Below, in pieces: positions 10,288-21,331 of a stretch of DNA of 64,000 bases; the stretch's first letter is position 1, and every line of letters begins with the position of its first letter. Both the position numbers and the translations under genes were made by a program. The notes beneath the pieces were generated by a model. The model had not been told where the DNA came from. It saw only the letters and a list, made by a program, of their open reading frames with translations, and did no database searches. The DNA comes from Klebsiella indica (lineage in GTDB: Bacteria > Pseudomonadota > Gammaproteobacteria > Enterobacterales > Enterobacteriaceae): the NCBI RefSeq assembly GCF_005860775.1, contig NZ_VCHQ01000017.1:110168-174167 (forward strand), written 5' to 3'.

Positions 10288-11111
10288 TAAAGAACATGCT
10301 CATCCAGTAGTACCTGGCATGAAGGCGGCAACGGTGGCGGCGTCTTCTTCACAGGAGGGGTTGAGGGGGGTTTTGGGGGTTCAAACCAGCTTTGTAATTC
10401 GGCACCGCAACCATCGCCAGCCGGAGGAGGCGCCTGGTCTTCACACTCGTAGCTATCCGCCGGACAACGCAGGCGCACATGCATATGCGCGCGATGCTGG
10501 AACCACGGGCGCACTTTGCGTAACCAGCCGCGATCGCTCCCGGCATCGAGACATAGCTGCTGCTTGATCGCCGGGTTAACGAAAATGCGCGTCACTTCGC
10601 TATCTTCCGCCGCCATTTTAATCAGTTCACTGATTTGCGGACGCCACAAAGACGGCACCACGTGTTTGCCATCGCGAGCGACCAGATCCAACGCCTGCGG
10701 TTTCAGAAGTTGCGCGGAACTCCAGCGCCTCTGCGGAAGCTGGAGAAATATATCGACATCCAGTCCGGACTGGTGGCTGGCATGGCCGCCGTTGAAACGG
10801 CCACCGGCTGGCATTCCCATGTCGCCAATCAGCACCGTTCCCATGCCTTTATTGTGTACCTGATTGCTCAGACGCTGAATAAACTGCACGAGATTCGGAT
10901 GGCCGAAGTAGCGCCGCTGATCGGTACGCATCACCTGATAGCTGCTGGAGTTTAACGGCAGCGCTTGCGCGCCGACGATGCAACCATTAGCGAACGCGCC
11001 AATTGACTGCGGCTTGCCGCTGATGGGGTGCGTGATTTTCTGCCACGGCGTCGCGGCCAGGCAGGTAGCGCTGGCCAATAAGGCCAGCAGTGCGATAACG
11101 GTTTTTTTCAT
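10287..11111 (-). CDS. mepA: Penicillin-insensitive murein DD-endopeptidase
   Basis: MepA is a periplasmic LAS-family zinc peptidase that cuts D-Ala-meso-DAP cross-links in peptidoglycan. The N-terminal signal peptide is clear ([20 protein letters not shown]). Metal-binding and catalytic motifs are [16 protein letters not shown] (residues about 109-124) and [12 protein letters not shown] (about 206-217). The C-terminus is proline-rich ([19 protein letters not shown]). The 274-residue length matches the family. Only 3 bases separate it from aroC upstream and it overlaps yfcA downstream. Confidence 0.95.
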   Translation of the reverse strand: MKKTVIALLALLASATCLAATPWQKITHPISGKPQSIGAFANGCIVGAQALPLNSSSYQVMRTDQRRYFGHPNLVQFIQRLSNQVHNKGMGTVLIGDMGMPAGGRFNGGHASHQSGLDVDIFLQLPQRRWSSAQLLKPQALDLVARDGKHVVPSLWRPQISELIKMAAEDSEVTRIFVNPAIKQQLCLDAGSDRGWLRKVRPWFQHRAHMHVRLRCPADSYECEDQAPPPAGDGCGAELQSWFEPPKPPSTPPVKKTPPPLPPSCQVLLDEHVL

Positions 11112-11114
11112 CGG

Positions 11115-12200
11115 TTACCAGCGTGGGATTGATGTCGCCACGTCGCCATTTTGCGCGCGCTGACGCATGAAGTGATCCATTAACACAATCGCCAGCATCG
11201 CTTCGGCAATGGGTACCGCGCGAATACCAACGCAAGGATCGTGACGCCCTTTGGTGATCATCTCGCTCTCTTCGCCAAAGCGGTTAATCGTACGCCCAGG
11301 AACGGTAATGCTGGAAGTCGGCTTCAGCGCGATATTGGCAACAATCTGCTGGCCGCTGCTGATACCGCCGAGAACGCCGCCCGCATGGTTGCTCTGGAAA
11401 CCTGATTTAGTAATTTCATCGCGATTCTCGCTTCCGCGAAGTTTTACCACATCAAAACCATCGCCAATTTCCACGCCCTTGACCGCATTGATGCTCATCA
11501 GCGCATGCGCAATATCTGCATCCAGGCGGTCAAACACCGGCTCGCCCAGGCCCGGAGGAACACCATCAGCCACCACGGTCACTTTCGCCCCGATAGAGTC
11601 GCCCTCTTTTTTCAGCCCGCGCATCAGTTCATCAAGCGCGGTGATTTTGTCCGGGTCCGCGCAGAAGAACGGGTTCAGTTCAACCTGATCCCACTCTTTT
11701 ATCGCCAGCGGAATATCCCCCATCTGGGTCAGGCAGCCGCGAATGACGATACCCAATTTCTCGGAGAGGAATTTTTTGGCAATCGCCCCGGCAGCCACAC
11801 GCATAGCGGTTTCTCGCGCAGAAGAACGACCGCCGCCGCGATAATCGCGCAGGCCATATTTCTGCTCATAGGTGTAATCGGCGTGCCCGGGACGGAAAAG
11901 ATCCTTAATGGCGCCATAGTCCTGAGAACGCTGGTCGGTATTCTCAATCAGCAGACCAATGCTGGTGCCGGTTGTCACGCCTTCAAACACGCCGGAGAGG
12001 ATCTTCACCTGATCCGGTTCGCGGCGCTGGGTGGTATAGCGCGACGTTCCCGGACGGCGACGGTCGAGATCGTGCTGGAGATCGGCTTCGGTCAGCGAGA
12101 TGCCTGGCGGCACGCCGTCAACGATGCAGCCCAGCGCCAGACCGTGCGACTCACCGAAAGTCGTCACGCGAAAGAGTTGTCCAATTGTGTTTCCTGCCAT
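11115..12200 (-). CDS. aroC: Chorismate synthase
   Basis: AroC eliminates phosphate from EPSP to give chorismate, the last common step of aromatic synthesis, using reduced FMN. The open frame runs 25 codons further upstream, but [20 protein letters not shown] is the family N-terminus, giving 361 residues. The three chorismate synthase signatures are present: [14 protein letters not shown] near residue 16, [17 protein letters not shown] near 123, and a C-terminal segment with [17 protein letters not shown]. It follows prmB by 37 bases and precedes mepA by 3. Confidence 0.97.
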   Translation of the reverse strand: MAGNTIGQLFRVTTFGESHGLALGCIVDGVPPGISLTEADLQHDLDRRRPGTSRYTTQRREPDQVKILSGVFEGVTTGTSIGLLIENTDQRSQDYGAIKDLFRPGHADYTYEQKYGLRDYRGGGRSSARETAMRVAAGAIAKKFLSEKLGIVIRGCLTQMGDIPLAIKEWDQVELNPFFCADPDKITALDELMRGLKKEGDSIGAKVTVVADGVPPGLGEPVFDRLDADIAHALMSINAVKGVEIGDGFDVVKLRGSENRDEITKSGFQSNHAGGVLGGISSGQQIVANIALKPTSSITVPGRTINRFGEESEMITKGRHDPCVGIRAVPIAEAMLAIVLMDHFMRQRAQNGDVATSIPRW

Positions 12201-12237
12201 CACGGCTCCATTATTGTCGTTATGTTTGCGTGTTGTT

Positions 12238-13170
12238 TTAGTCTTTATAGATGCCGAAATGCGCGCGGGCGGCAATCAGCTGCGGTTTGCTCAGCATAAA
12301 GACGCCATCGCCGCCATTTTCAAATTCCAGCCAGGTAAATGGAACGTCAGGATACTGCTCCATCAGATGTACCATGCTGTTACCCACTTCACAAATCAGG
12401 ATACCGTCATCGCTGAGATAATCCGGCGCGCAGGCGAGGATGCGACGGGTCAACTTCAGGCCGTCGCTACCGGAAGCCAGTCCGAGAACCGGTTCATGGC
12501 GATATTCCCCCGGCAGGTCAGACATATCTTCTTCATCAACATAAGGCGGATTGGTGACGATCAGATCGTACTGCACCTTCGGCAGATCGCGGAAGAGATC
12601 GGAGCGGATCGGCGTAACGTGATGAATTAAGCCGTGATCTTCCACGTTCTGTTCTGTAACGGCCAGCGCGTCAGGAGAGATATCAACCGCATCGACTTCC
12701 GCTTCCGGGAAAGCGTATGCGCAGGCGATAGCGATACAGCCGCTGCCGGTGCACATGTCGAGGATGTGTTGAGGCGAGTGGTCAATCAACCCCGCAAACC
12801 GGTTATTAATCAGCTCGCCAATCGGTGAACGGGGCACCAGCACGCGCTCATCCACATAAAATTCATGGCCGCAGAACCAGGCTTTGTTGGTCAGATAGGC
12901 AACCGGAATGCGCTCGTTAATACGGCGAATGACGCGCTCAACAATACGGTGTTTTTCGCTGGAGGTCAGACGCGCGGTGCGCATATCTTCCGGAATATCA
13001 AGGGGCAGATATAGCGACGGCATAACCAGTTGCACCGCTTCATCCCACGGATTATCGGTGCCGTGTCCGTACCAGATATTTGCAGCGCTGAAGCGGCTTA
13101 CCGCCCAACGCAGCATGTCCTGAATGGTATGAAGCTCATTAACGGCCTCATCAATAAAAATTTTATCCAC
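12238..13170 (-). CDS. prmB: Ribosomal protein uL3 glutamine methyltransferase
   Basis: PrmB N5-methylates a glutamine of ribosomal protein L3 during 50S assembly. The SAM-binding motif [16 protein letters not shown] (residues about 134-149) and the catalytic NPPY motif ([11 protein letters not shown], about 201) are intact. The open frame continues 69 codons upstream and overlaps smrB. The GTG at 13170 (complement) gives the family N-terminus [13 protein letters not shown] and 310 residues, exactly the usual size. It heads the minus-strand run to yfcL. Confidence 0.95.
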   Translation of the reverse strand: MDKIFIDEAVNELHTIQDMLRWAVSRFSAANIWYGHGTDNPWDEAVQLVMPSLYLPLDIPEDMRTARLTSSEKHRIVERVIRRINERIPVAYLTNKAWFCGHEFYVDERVLVPRSPIGELINNRFAGLIDHSPQHILDMCTGSGCIAIACAYAFPEAEVDAVDISPDALAVTEQNVEDHGLIHHVTPIRSDLFRDLPKVQYDLIVTNPPYVDEEDMSDLPGEYRHEPVLGLASGSDGLKLTRRILACAPDYLSDDGILICEVGNSMVHLMEQYPDVPFTWLEFENGGDGVFMLSKPQLIAARAHFGIYKD

Positions 13171-13337
13171 GCTCTCCCCCAGGGCACGCTCTGCTATAAA
13201 TTCGGCGGCTAGTTTGCCATGAAGACGGGGATAAATCAGCATTCTTACGTCAGGCTGAAGGGGAAAAATAGGTTTTCCTTGCCTGAATGTACGGCGAGTC
13301 GGGTAAACTAACAGCAAAGAAACAATGAGATCAGGTA

Positions 13338-13889
13338 ATGAAAAAGAAAACATCGCTAAGTAAGGAGGATCAGGCATTGTTCCGGCAACTGATGGCCGGT
13401 ACGCGTCAGATTAAGCAGGACACCATTGTTCACCGCCCGCTGCGCAAGAAGGTGAGTGAAGTAGCGCCAAAGCGTCTGCTCCAGGAGCAGGCAGACAATA
13501 GTCACTACTTTTCCGATGAGTTTCAGCCGCTGCTGAATACTGAAGGAGCGGTTAAGTACGTGCGCTCAGACGTCAGCCACTTTGAACTGAAAAAACTACG
13601 CCGCGGCGATTATTCGCCGGAGCTGTTTCTCGACCTGCACGGTCTGACCCAGCAACAAGCCAAACAGGAACTGGGAGCGTTGATCGCCGCCTGCCGCCGG
13701 GAACATGTGTTCTGCGCCAGCGTGATGCACGGGCATGGAAAGCATATTCTCAAACAGCAAACACCGCTATGGCTGGCGCAGCATCCGCATATTATGGCCT
13801 TTCATCAGGCGCCAAAAGAGTACGGCGGGAACGCCGCACTGCTGATACTGATCGAAGTTGAAGAGTGGCAACCACCGGAACTTCCGTAA
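13338..13889 (+). CDS. smrB: Ribosome rescue endonuclease SmrB
   Basis: SmrB binds collided ribosomes and cleaves the mRNA between them, starting rescue by tmRNA. The 183-residue protein has an unstructured N-terminal extension and a C-terminal SMR domain. Conserved motifs are the DLHGLT motif ([12 protein letters not shown], residues about 95-106) and the GHGKHILK motif (about 134-141). AAGGAGGATC occurs just inside the frame, but the start giving [15 protein letters not shown] is the conserved one. It is divergent from prmB, with about 170 bp between starts. Confidence 0.93.
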   Translation: MKKKTSLSKEDQALFRQLMAGTRQIKQDTIVHRPLRKKVSEVAPKRLLQEQADNSHYFSDEFQPLLNTEGAVKYVRSDVSHFELKKLRRGDYSPELFLDLHGLTQQQAKQELGALIAACRREHVFCASVMHGHGKHILKQQTPLWLAQHPHIMAFHQAPKEYGGNAALLILIEVEEWQPPELP

Positions 13890-13909
13890 TACATCAGCCC
13901 CGGCGGGAA

Positions 13910-14395
13910 TCAGATAGCTTTCGCCATCTTCAAATTGAAGGGACTCACTTGCCAGTTAAATATACCTTTACCGTCATCATCAAGTGTGACGCAGGCAATC
14001 GCCGAGGTGGCGAACATCGGCGGCGTTTCTCCCGGGCACAGCTCTGAAACGAGGTAGCCGACGAGCGGCAGGTGAGACACGACCAACGCCGTTGCCACCC
14101 CCTCATTTGCCAGCGCCTGAAGATAAGCACTGACGATACCAACATCGCCGCACGGCGTCAGTTCCGGCATGACGTCGACATCTTTTGGCAGACTCATGCA
14201 CTCCCTGACGATCTCCAGCGTCTGTTCCGCACGCAGGTAGGGACTGACCAGAACCCGCTCAATATCCACTTTTTGGCTTTTCAGCCAGGTTGCCATCTGA
14301 TGCGACTCATCGCAACCACAGACGGTTAATGGACGAACCGAGTCACTGGCTGCATCGAGGGCAGCGTCGCCGTGACGCATGATAAAAACTTGCAT
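13910..14395 (-). CDS. sixA: Phosphohistidine phosphatase SixA
   Basis: SixA is a small histidine phosphatase that removes phosphate from phosphohistidine proteins. In E. coli it acts on NPr of the nitrogen PTS (and was first described for ArcB). The active-site RHG motif is at the N-terminus (MQVFIMRHGDAALDA), and the second catalytic histidine lies in VVSHLPLVGYL (residues about 107-117). The 161 residues match the family. It lies downstream of fadJ on the same strand but 220 bases away, and converges with smrB. Confidence 0.94.
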   Translation of the reverse strand: MQVFIMRHGDAALDAASDSVRPLTVCGCDESHQMATWLKSQKVDIERVLVSPYLRAEQTLEIVRECMSLPKDVDVMPELTPCGDVGIVSAYLQALANEGVATALVVSHLPLVGYLVSELCPGETPPMFATSAIACVTLDDDGKGIFNWQVSPFNLKMAKAI

Positions 14396-14617
14396 ATTGC
14401 ACCGCTTTTGTTAACCAGAAGCACCGCTGTCTTACCCGCGCAGACAATACACGGGCGACCCGGTGGCCGGGCATTGTGCCTGATCCATTCCACGAATGAA
14501 ATGCTGTTTTTTACCTCAATGGCGTAAGTATAGTCAACCATTGCTTACAAAATAGACAGAAGACAACATCATCCATTACCGGAATACATAACCGGATTCA
14601 CCTTCTTTGACCTCAAC

Positions 14618-16762
14618 TTAGCTCGTCCGTTCATTCGTGGGCCAGAAGGTTGCCCCCTGTTTAGCCATATGTAATAAAGTGTCACATGGTGTAAAACGCG
14701 GGCCGTACTGTGCGGCGAGGCGCTGCAAAATCGCCACAACCTCTCCTGCGCCCAGCATATCCATATAGCGAAACGGGCCACCAAGAAACGGCGGGAAACC
14801 AATGCCAAACACCGCGCCGAGATCGCCGTCACGGGCGCTACGAATAATCTGCTCATCGAAACAACGCGCCGCTTCGTTGAGCATCATCATCACACAACGT
14901 TCCGCCACCTGCTGCGCGGACAAGCGCGCCTGTGGAGAAGAGACCCCCAGCAAAGGATAAACAGCCGGGTCGGGCCGTTTTTTGCTTTTACGCCCTTTTG
15001 TCTTATAAAGATACAAACCCCGGTTATTTTTTCTACCTTTGCGATCGTCATTCAGAATCGAGCTAATGATGTTTGCTGGCGGGCTAAAACGTTCCCCCCA
15101 GGCCGCTTCCAGCACGGGGATAATTTTGGTGCCAGTATCGATTCCCACTTCATCGAGCAACTGAACAGGGCCAACCGGAAAACCGAACTTCACCAGAGCG
15201 TTATCGATATGCTCAATCGGTTCACCTTCCGTTAATAAATGCATCGCTTCATTAATATAAGGAGCCAGAATGCGGTTAACATAAAAACCTGCTTTGTCGG
15301 CAACAACGATAGGCGTTTTCCCTTGCAGCTTCGCCAGTTTCACCACCGTTGCAATCGTTTGTTGATCGGTACCGGCATGGGGAATCACCTCCACCAGCGG
15401 CATTTTTTCTACCGGGCTGAAGAAGTGTAGCCCGATAACCCGCTGCGGCCTGCTCGCCAGAGCCGCAATCTCGCCGATCGGTAATGATGACGTATTCGAT
15501 GCAAAGATGGTCTCCGCATGACAGTGCTGCTCAACTTCACGCACCATTTTTTGCTTAAGGGAAAGGTCTTCAAATACCGCTTCGATCACCACATCGCGGT
15601 GAGCAAATCCCTGGTAATCCAGAGAGCCGGAAATGAGCGCCAACTGACGATCGCGCTCGCTGGCCCGCAGATAGCGGCGGCGAACCTGCTTGTCGAGCAG
15701 GTCCCAGCTGTACCTCAGTGCGTGATTAATCCCGCCATGATTAATGTCCTTAATACGTACTGGCAGCCCTCCCCTGCACGCGGTAACCCAGGCGATGCCA
15801 CCGCCCATTAATCCGCCGCCAAGAACGCCAACGCTACGCAGTTCACCAGGTTCAGCATCCGCGCCGCGATCTTTTTTCAAATCGGTACTGGCGAAAAAAA
15901 CCGACCGCAGCGCCTGCGATTGTGGCGTCATCGCCAGCTCGCCAAAGGCGCGCGCCTCTTCGCTATATCCGCGATTACTGCCCTGTGCCAGCCCGATCGC
16001 CATCACCTGCAAAATGCGTTCGGTCGCCGGATAGTTACCCTGCGTCTTCTGATAGGTTTTTTTTTCTACTAACCGAAACAACAGGCTACGCGCCAGGGGG
16101 CCAGCAAGTATGCGCTCGCGCAGCGGAAGATGACGACTTTTCGACCCCCCTTTCAGCGCCAGATCCACGGCGGTTTGCAACAAAATAGTCTGCGGCACGA
16201 CATCATCAACCAGCCCGGCCTTAAGTGCCTGCCGCGGACGAAGCTGCTTTCCGGTCAGAATCATATCGAGCGCACCGCTGAGGCCGATTAATCGCGGTAA
16301 ACGCTGAGTGCCGCCAGATCCCGGCAGCAGCCCTAGCTGAACTTCAGGCAATCCAAGCCGGGTTTTATCATCGTCGCTACACACTCGCCCGTGGCAGGCC
16401 AGCGCCAGCTCAAGACCGCCTCCCAGACAGGCCCCATGAATGGCGGCGATAACCGGAATCGACAGCCTGTGGATCTCCGCCATAATTTGCTGCCCCTCAC
16501 GGGCCAGCGATTCCGCTTCCTGCGCGCTCGCGCAGCGGGCAATCATGTTAATATCCGCCCCGGCGATAAAATTATCCGGTTTTGCCGAAATAAACACGGC
16601 GCCGCGCAGGTCTTTATTATCATGAATCTGACGGATAATTCGCCGAACCTCACTGATAAACTCGGCTTTCAGGGTATTCATTTTTTCGCCGGGAGCATCA
16701 ATCGTAATAACGGCGATATTGTCCGGGCGAATCTCAAGCGCAAATGCCGATACGGTATCCAT
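14618..16762 (-). CDS. fadJ: Fatty acid oxidation complex alpha subunit FadJ
   Basis: FadJ carries enoyl-CoA hydratase and 3-hydroxyacyl-CoA dehydrogenase activities for beta-oxidation, used mainly under anaerobic conditions with FadI. The hydratase domain (to about residue 190) has [20 protein letters not shown]. The NAD-binding domain begins near residue 310 with [15 protein letters not shown], and the dehydrogenase motif [21 protein letters not shown] segment follows near 440. The 714-residue length is normal. Its start overlaps the fadI stop (TAATG), so the two subunits are coupled. Confidence 0.96.
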   Translation of the reverse strand: MDTVSAFALEIRPDNIAVITIDAPGEKMNTLKAEFISEVRRIIRQIHDNKDLRGAVFISAKPDNFIAGADINMIARCASAQEAESLAREGQQIMAEIHRLSIPVIAAIHGACLGGGLELALACHGRVCSDDDKTRLGLPEVQLGLLPGSGGTQRLPRLIGLSGALDMILTGKQLRPRQALKAGLVDDVVPQTILLQTAVDLALKGGSKSRHLPLRERILAGPLARSLLFRLVEKKTYQKTQGNYPATERILQVMAIGLAQGSNRGYSEEARAFGELAMTPQSQALRSVFFASTDLKKDRGADAEPGELRSVGVLGGGLMGGGIAWVTACRGGLPVRIKDINHGGINHALRYSWDLLDKQVRRRYLRASERDRQLALISGSLDYQGFAHRDVVIEAVFEDLSLKQKMVREVEQHCHAETIFASNTSSLPIGEIAALASRPQRVIGLHFFSPVEKMPLVEVIPHAGTDQQTIATVVKLAKLQGKTPIVVADKAGFYVNRILAPYINEAMHLLTEGEPIEHIDNALVKFGFPVGPVQLLDEVGIDTGTKIIPVLEAAWGERFSPPANIISSILNDDRKGRKNNRGLYLYKTKGRKSKKRPDPAVYPLLGVSSPQARLSAQQVAERCVMMMLNEAARCFDEQIIRSARDGDLGAVFGIGFPPFLGGPFRYMDMLGAGEVVAILQRLAAQYGPRFTPCDTLLHMAKQGATFWPTNERTS

Positions 16763-18072
16763 TATTCGGCCTCCAGAATCATGGCTGAACCGAGTCCGCC
16801 CGCCGCGCAGGCAGTGACCAGACCAAACCCGCCTCCGCGACGCCGCAGTTCATGCAGGGTTTGGGTTATCATCCGCGCGCCGGTGGCGGCAAACGGATGA
16901 CCGTAAGCAATCGACCCGCCAAGGACGTTAAATTTGCGCTCATCCACGTCTCCCGTCGCCTGTGAACGGCCAAGCACTTCGCGGGCAAAGCGTTCGCTGG
17001 CCATACAGTGTAAATTGGCCAGCGTTTGCGCGGCGAAGGCTTCGTGCATATCAATCAGCGTTAAATCAGCCAGCGTGAGTCCCGCTCTTTCCAGCGCCAG
17101 CGGCGTCGCCCACGCAGGCCCCAGCAGCATATCCTGGCGGACATCGATGGCGGTGAAAGCGTAACTGCGCAAATAGCCCAACGGAATAAGGCCCAGCTCT
17201 TTAGCCCGGGACTCGGTCATCAGAAGCACCGCCGCCGCCCCGTCGGTTAATGGCGTACTGTTAGCGGCGGTCACCGTTCCGTGTTTGCGGTCAAAGGCCG
17301 GTCGTAACTTTTGGTAATCTGACAGTGTTGAATTTTTACGAATATTATTGTCCTGTTCCAGCGGTTCCCGGAACGGGGGGGTATACGCAGTCATAACTTC
17401 TGCTGATAGTTTGCCCTCTTCCCACGCTCTGGCTGCCAACTGGTGCGAACGAAGCGCCAGCTGATCCTGCTGTTCACGCGTAATCCCCCAGGTTTTCGCC
17501 ATCTGCTCGGCGGTATCCCCCATGCGCAGCCCGGTTGAATACTCAGCAACCGCTGGCGGCACGGGCAGAAGATCGCGAAAGCGCAGACGGGAAAAGAGCT
17601 TCAGACGCTGGCTCAGGGTACGGGCTTTGTTCGCATCAACCAGAGTTCGGGCAAGTTTTTTACTGACGCCAATCGGCAACACGGAAGAGGAGTCGGCCCC
17701 GCCAGCGATACCGGCGCGGATAGTTCCCGCCATCAGGCTTTCCGCAACGTTGGCCACGGCCTGGAAACTGGTCGCACAGGCACGACTGACGCTGTAGGCA
17801 TCAGTATGTACGCTCATGCCGGTTCCCAGCACAATTTCCCGGGCGATATTCGGCGCTTCCGGCATCTGTACCACCTGGCCAAAGACCAGTTGTTCTATTA
17901 TTTCCGCGGGAATATTGCTGCGAGCGAGCATTTCGCCAACCACCAGCTTGCCTAAATCAACGGCAGGAATACCGTGGAATGCCGTTGCCTGTCGGGCAAA
18001 CGGGGTACGTAAGCCGCTGATAATAGCAATACGATCGCCCTGACGGGTGACCAGCGGTAATACCTGACTCAT
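16762..18072 (-). CDS. fadI: 3-ketoacyl-CoA thiolase FadI
   Basis: FadI cleaves 3-ketoacyl-CoA with CoA to release acetyl-CoA, and pairs with FadJ. The acyl-enzyme cysteine lies in [13 protein letters not shown] (residue about 99). The C-terminal thiolase motifs are [16 protein letters not shown] and [14 protein letters not shown]. The 436 residues fit the family. A FadR operator lies about 30 bases upstream of the start, so fadIJ should be repressed by FadR and induced by long-chain acyl-CoA. Confidence 0.96.
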   Translation of the reverse strand: MSQVLPLVTRQGDRIAIISGLRTPFARQATAFHGIPAVDLGKLVVGEMLARSNIPAEIIEQLVFGQVVQMPEAPNIAREIVLGTGMSVHTDAYSVSRACATSFQAVANVAESLMAGTIRAGIAGGADSSSVLPIGVSKKLARTLVDANKARTLSQRLKLFSRLRFRDLLPVPPAVAEYSTGLRMGDTAEQMAKTWGITREQQDQLALRSHQLAARAWEEGKLSAEVMTAYTPPFREPLEQDNNIRKNSTLSDYQKLRPAFDRKHGTVTAANSTPLTDGAAAVLLMTESRAKELGLIPLGYLRSYAFTAIDVRQDMLLGPAWATPLALERAGLTLADLTLIDMHEAFAAQTLANLHCMASERFAREVLGRSQATGDVDERKFNVLGGSIAYGHPFAATGARMITQTLHELRRRGGGFGLVTACAAGGLGSAMILEAE

Positions 18073-18098
18073 AACATGCCCCTGTTAACCAATAAGAC

Positions 18099-18116
18099 AA
18101 AGTGGTCTGACCTGAT
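18099..18116. promoter_or_regulatory. FadR operator of fadIJ
   Basis: AAGTGGTCTGACCTGATA matches the FadR consensus (CTGGTCNGACCTGTT) at nearly every position and lies 30-45 bases before the fadI start, placing it over or next to the promoter. Confidence 0.85.
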
Positions 18117-18231
18117 AACAGTTTTAACCAATATTTTACATTAAGCCAATCGGGGAGGGGAAAAAGTGGGAGCTAAAACACATTGAGCAGGAAAAATAAC
18201 GCCCCGGTGACGAGGGGCGTGCGGGGGCAGA

Positions 18232-18516
18232 TTAACGCAGGCCGAGCTGGAAAATCAGGGTTTCGGCTTCGCAGCAGAATACAAAGTCGATATCCAGTTT
18301 CACACCACCATCCACCTCAGTGAAGGTCGGGGTGATTTTGCACGGCTCGGATTCCACGCTACGCGCTCTGGCACTCAATGTCGCGAGAGTTTCTTCTGCT
18401 TCGGCACGGTTAGCGAACACGCGGCTCCAGGACGCGGTGCAATCGGTGTTGTCCATAATGGTGCCAACATCCATACAGCAGCAAACCGGGGTTTCATCAG
18501 CACTGCATTTACTCAT
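18232..18516 (-). CDS. yfcZ: YfcZ/YiiS family protein of unknown function
   Basis: This is a 94-residue cytosolic protein starting MSKCSADETPVCCCMDVGT, unusually cysteine-rich at the N-terminus (CSADETPVCCC) and with a further Cys pair near the C-terminus (VFCCEAETL). The frame extends 8 codons upstream, but this ATG has the better-placed AGAGGAAATCTACG ribosome site. The family is conserved between fadI and fadL in enterobacteria, and its function is not established. The clustered cysteines could bind a metal, which is only an inference. Confidence 0.88.
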   Translation of the reverse strand: MSKCSADETPVCCCMDVGTIMDNTDCTASWSRVFANRAEAEETLATLSARARSVESEPCKITPTFTEVDGGVKLDIDFVFCCEAETLIFQLGLR

Positions 18517-18887
18517 CGTAGATTTCCTCTGTATATGCACTCAAGGTGCCAGACAATGACTGTGTTTATTTTACGCCCGGTGTATGCCCTCCTCCAGTCG
18601 TTAATAGCGACAAATGGGATAAGTGACAGAAATCACACTTAAAAATGATCCAAAACAAAAATACCCTACTTTTGGTATGCGCTTTACCGGCAAATTTGCC
18701 AGACAGATCTCGTTTCCAATATAACAATTGAAAAAACTTATAAACAAACTTGCAACATCTCATCTGGTCGGACCTATACTCAGCCAACTGGTCTGATTTC
18801 TCTGTCGTAAAGCAGACTCTACACTTCGCGCCTCTGTTACCACATGTAACATTGATTTAATAAAAATGACTCTATGAGGTTATGGGC
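18517..18887. promoter_or_regulatory. yfcZ-fadL divergent intergenic region with two FadR-like sites
   Basis: The 370-bp gap holds both divergent promoters and a long fadL leader. Two FadR-like sequences lie close together: ATCTGGTCGGACCTATA at 18762-18778 and AACTGGTCTGATTTCT at 18786-18801. E. coli fadL also has two FadR sites in its promoter and leader. The region is AT-rich, with no convincing gene. Confidence 0.8.
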
Positions 18888-20252
18888 ATGAGCCAGAAAA
18901 CCCGCGTTACCCAATCTGCCCTTGCAGTGGCTGTAGCAATTGTTTCCACCCAGGCCTGGTCAGCGGGCTTTCAGTTAAATGAATTCTCTTCGTCAGGCCT
19001 TGGTCGCGCCTATTCAGGCGAAGGCGCAATAGCCGATGATGCGGGAAACGTCAGTCGTAACCCGGCGTTAATCATGATGTTCGACCGGCCGACCTTTTCC
19101 GCTGGCGCGATTTTTGTCGATCCCGATGTCAACGTTAGCGGCAGTTCAGTGATCGGTAATGACGCCAGCCAGAAGAATATCGCGCCGACCGCATGGGTGC
19201 CCAATCTGCACTTTGTCGCGCCAATAAATGAACAGTTTGGCTGGGGGGCATCACTCACATCTAACTACGGTTTATCCACCGAGTTCAACAATGATTTCGC
19301 CGCAGGATCAATGGGCGGGACTACCGACCTTGAAACACTTAACCTCAATCTGAGCGGCGCTTATCGCCTTAACAATCACTGGAGTTTTGGTCTGGGCCTC
19401 AACGCGGTGTACGCCCGGGCAAAATTAGAGCGCTATGCCGGGGATTTACCGGATATTATCGGCGCCCAGTTGCCAGAGATGGTGCAATCAGGCGTACTGT
19501 CTCCGACCCAGGCGCAAGCAATTGGCCAGCAGGCGGGCGGTATCAGCCGCGACACTCAAATCGCTTATCTGAAGGGCGATGAATGGGGCTTTGGCTGGAA
19601 TGCAGGCATTTTATATGAGGTCGATAAAAATAACCGCTACGGCTTAACTTATCGTTCTGAAGTCAAAATTGATTTTGACGGGGATTATAAGAGCAGCCTG
19701 CCGTCATCCCTTAACGCCATCAATTCCGCCCTGGGGCTGGGTTTGCCCTACGGCACCGGCGGTTCCACTATTGGCGGGTCTCTGACGTTGAACCTGCCTG
19801 AAATGTGGGAACTCTCCGGCTATAACCGCGTCGCGCCAAAGTGGGCCATTCACTACAGTCTGGCGTATACCAGCTGGAGCCAGTTTCAGGAGCTAAAAGC
19901 AACCAAAACCAGCGGTGGAGAAACGTTGTTCTATAAAGACGAAGGCTTTAAAGACTCCTATCGTATCGCTCTGGGGACGACCTATTACTATAACGACAAC
20001 TGGACTTTCCGTACCGGTATCGCATTTGATGATAGCCCGGTCCCGGCATCTAACCGATCCATCTCCATTCCGGACCAGGATCGTCTGTGGCTAAGCGCCG
20101 GTACGACCTATGCCTTTAATAAAGATGCGTCGGTCGATGTCGGCGTTTCTTATATGCACGGCCAGCATGTCGAATTTGATGAAGGCCCGTATCACTTCAA
20201 ATCTGAAGGTAAAGCCTGGCTGTACGGTATGAACTTCAACTACCGCTTCTGA
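18888..20252 (+). CDS. fadL: Outer-membrane long-chain fatty acid transporter
   Basis: FadL is a 14-strand outer-membrane barrel with a hatch domain that takes up long-chain fatty acids and serves as a phage T2 receptor in E. coli. The start [16 protein letters not shown] gives a signal peptide cut after TQAWSA. The mature N-terminus [20 protein letters not shown] and NPA repeat ([18 protein letters not shown]) are the family hallmarks. The protein ends in an aromatic residue (NFNYRF), needed for barrel insertion. An ATG two codons upstream is in frame. FadR-like sites lie upstream. Confidence 0.96.
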   Translation: MSQKTRVTQSALAVAVAIVSTQAWSAGFQLNEFSSSGLGRAYSGEGAIADDAGNVSRNPALIMMFDRPTFSAGAIFVDPDVNVSGSSVIGNDASQKNIAPTAWVPNLHFVAPINEQFGWGASLTSNYGLSTEFNNDFAAGSMGGTTDLETLNLNLSGAYRLNNHWSFGLGLNAVYARAKLERYAGDLPDIIGAQLPEMVQSGVLSPTQAQAIGQQAGGISRDTQIAYLKGDEWGFGWNAGILYEVDKNNRYGLTYRSEVKIDFDGDYKSSLPSSLNAINSALGLGLPYGTGGSTIGGSLTLNLPEMWELSGYNRVAPKWAIHYSLAYTSWSQFQELKATKTSGGETLFYKDEGFKDSYRIALGTTYYYNDNWTFRTGIAFDDSPVPASNRSISIPDQDRLWLSAGTTYAFNKDASVDVGVSYMHGQHVEFDEGPYHFKSEGKAWLYGMNFNYRF

Positions 20253-20266
20253 TCATCTGACGGGAC

Positions 20267-20297
20267 AAAAAGGGTGCGCATGATGCGCACCCTTTTA
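20267..20297. terminator. Bidirectional terminator between fadL and mlaA
   Basis: AAAAGGGTGCGCA-TGA-TGCGCACCCTTTT is a perfect stem with A and T flanks, placed between the convergent fadL and mlaA genes. Confidence 0.93.
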
Positions 20298-20316
20298 CTT
20301 TCGGCAACGGGATTGC

Positions 20317-21078
20317 TTACTGAGAATCAATGTCTTTAAGATCGCCCTGAATCGCCTGCGCGTTCGGGTTTTCATTCGGCGTCAGTTTGCCGCCGTTGGC
20401 AATAAAGTCGTGACGCTGGAAGTAAGCTTCACGCATCATGATATACGGATCGGAAGACTGACGAAGCAATCCGTCGGAATCCAGCAACTGCGCGCGCGTT
20501 TCAATCCCCTCAACCATCCATTTACCAATAGACATCGGCCACGTCAGCCAGGAAAGGACCGGGTAGAAATCATCGGCCATATCGCCCCCTTCATCACGAA
20601 GAGTAAAACTGCCATAGAATGGCAATTGCATATATGGACCGTAACCAACGCCATAGTGACCCAGTGTACTGCCGAAACGGCTCGGTTCAGTGCGCCGCAG
20701 TTTCGGGTTTGCCATCCCAGCCACATCAGCCAGGCCGCCCATTCCAAGAAGCGTGTTCAGGAAGAAACGCGTGAAGTGCACCATCCCGTTATAGGGATCT
20801 CCCTTCAGGAAGAAGTTCACCATTATCGCCGGTTCTTCAAGGTTGCTGGTAAAGTTACTCAGGCCGTTACGCGCCGGCTGCGGAACATAGTCACGCCACG
20901 CCACGGCGACGGGCCGAAGCACATAGGGATCAACAACATTGTAGTTGAAGTTGAACATGGTGCGGTTAAAACCTTCAAGGGGATCTGAACGCCCCTGCGG
21001 TAGATCGCCAGAACCAGAACTGGCGCATCCCACCAGCAATGTAGCGCCAAGCGCAAGCGCCGACAGGCGAAAATTCAT
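20317..21078 (-). CDS. mlaA: Outer-membrane lipoprotein MlaA (VacJ)
   Basis: MlaA forms a doughnut-shaped channel in the inner leaflet of the outer membrane, next to OmpC/OmpF. It removes mislocalised phospholipids and passes them to MlaC. The signal peptide ends in a lipobox (TLLVGCASS), with the lipidated Cys at residue 18. Family motifs include DPLEGFNRTMFNFNYNVVD and a glycine-rich channel segment (LGHYGVGYGPYMQLPFYGS). GGAGACACCT precedes the ATG. The 253-residue length is typical. The rest of the Mla system is elsewhere, as usual. Confidence 0.95.
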   Translation of the reverse strand: MNFRLSALALGATLLVGCASSGSGDLPQGRSDPLEGFNRTMFNFNYNVVDPYVLRPVAVAWRDYVPQPARNGLSNFTSNLEEPAIMVNFFLKGDPYNGMVHFTRFFLNTLLGMGGLADVAGMANPKLRRTEPSRFGSTLGHYGVGYGPYMQLPFYGSFTLRDEGGDMADDFYPVLSWLTWPMSIGKWMVEGIETRAQLLDSDGLLRQSSDPYIMMREAYFQRHDFIANGGKLTPNENPNAQAIQGDLKDIDSQ

Positions 21079-21331
21079 AGGTGTCTCCCTGTTAATTTAA
21101 GCTATCGCTGGGGGTATCCGGGGACAGCAGCCGCCATCAAGATATCGCCCATAAGCATGTGCCTGCTTTCAGCATAGCCTTCTTTGGCATCATTGTTGCC
21201 CCCAGATTCTATACACATTTTGCAATCTCCGTATTGCTAATCTTGTCATTGCGAAGAATTTAGGCGGTTATTCAGCGCCGAATTGCGGAAATCGCTCTAC
21301 GATTATAATAAAGACAAGTCACAGAGGAATA

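Noticed and set aside
12238..13377. Longer prmB with 69 extra N-terminal residues
   Set aside because: The extension overlaps the divergent smrB gene and is not family-like. The GTG at 13170 gives the standard N-terminus and length.
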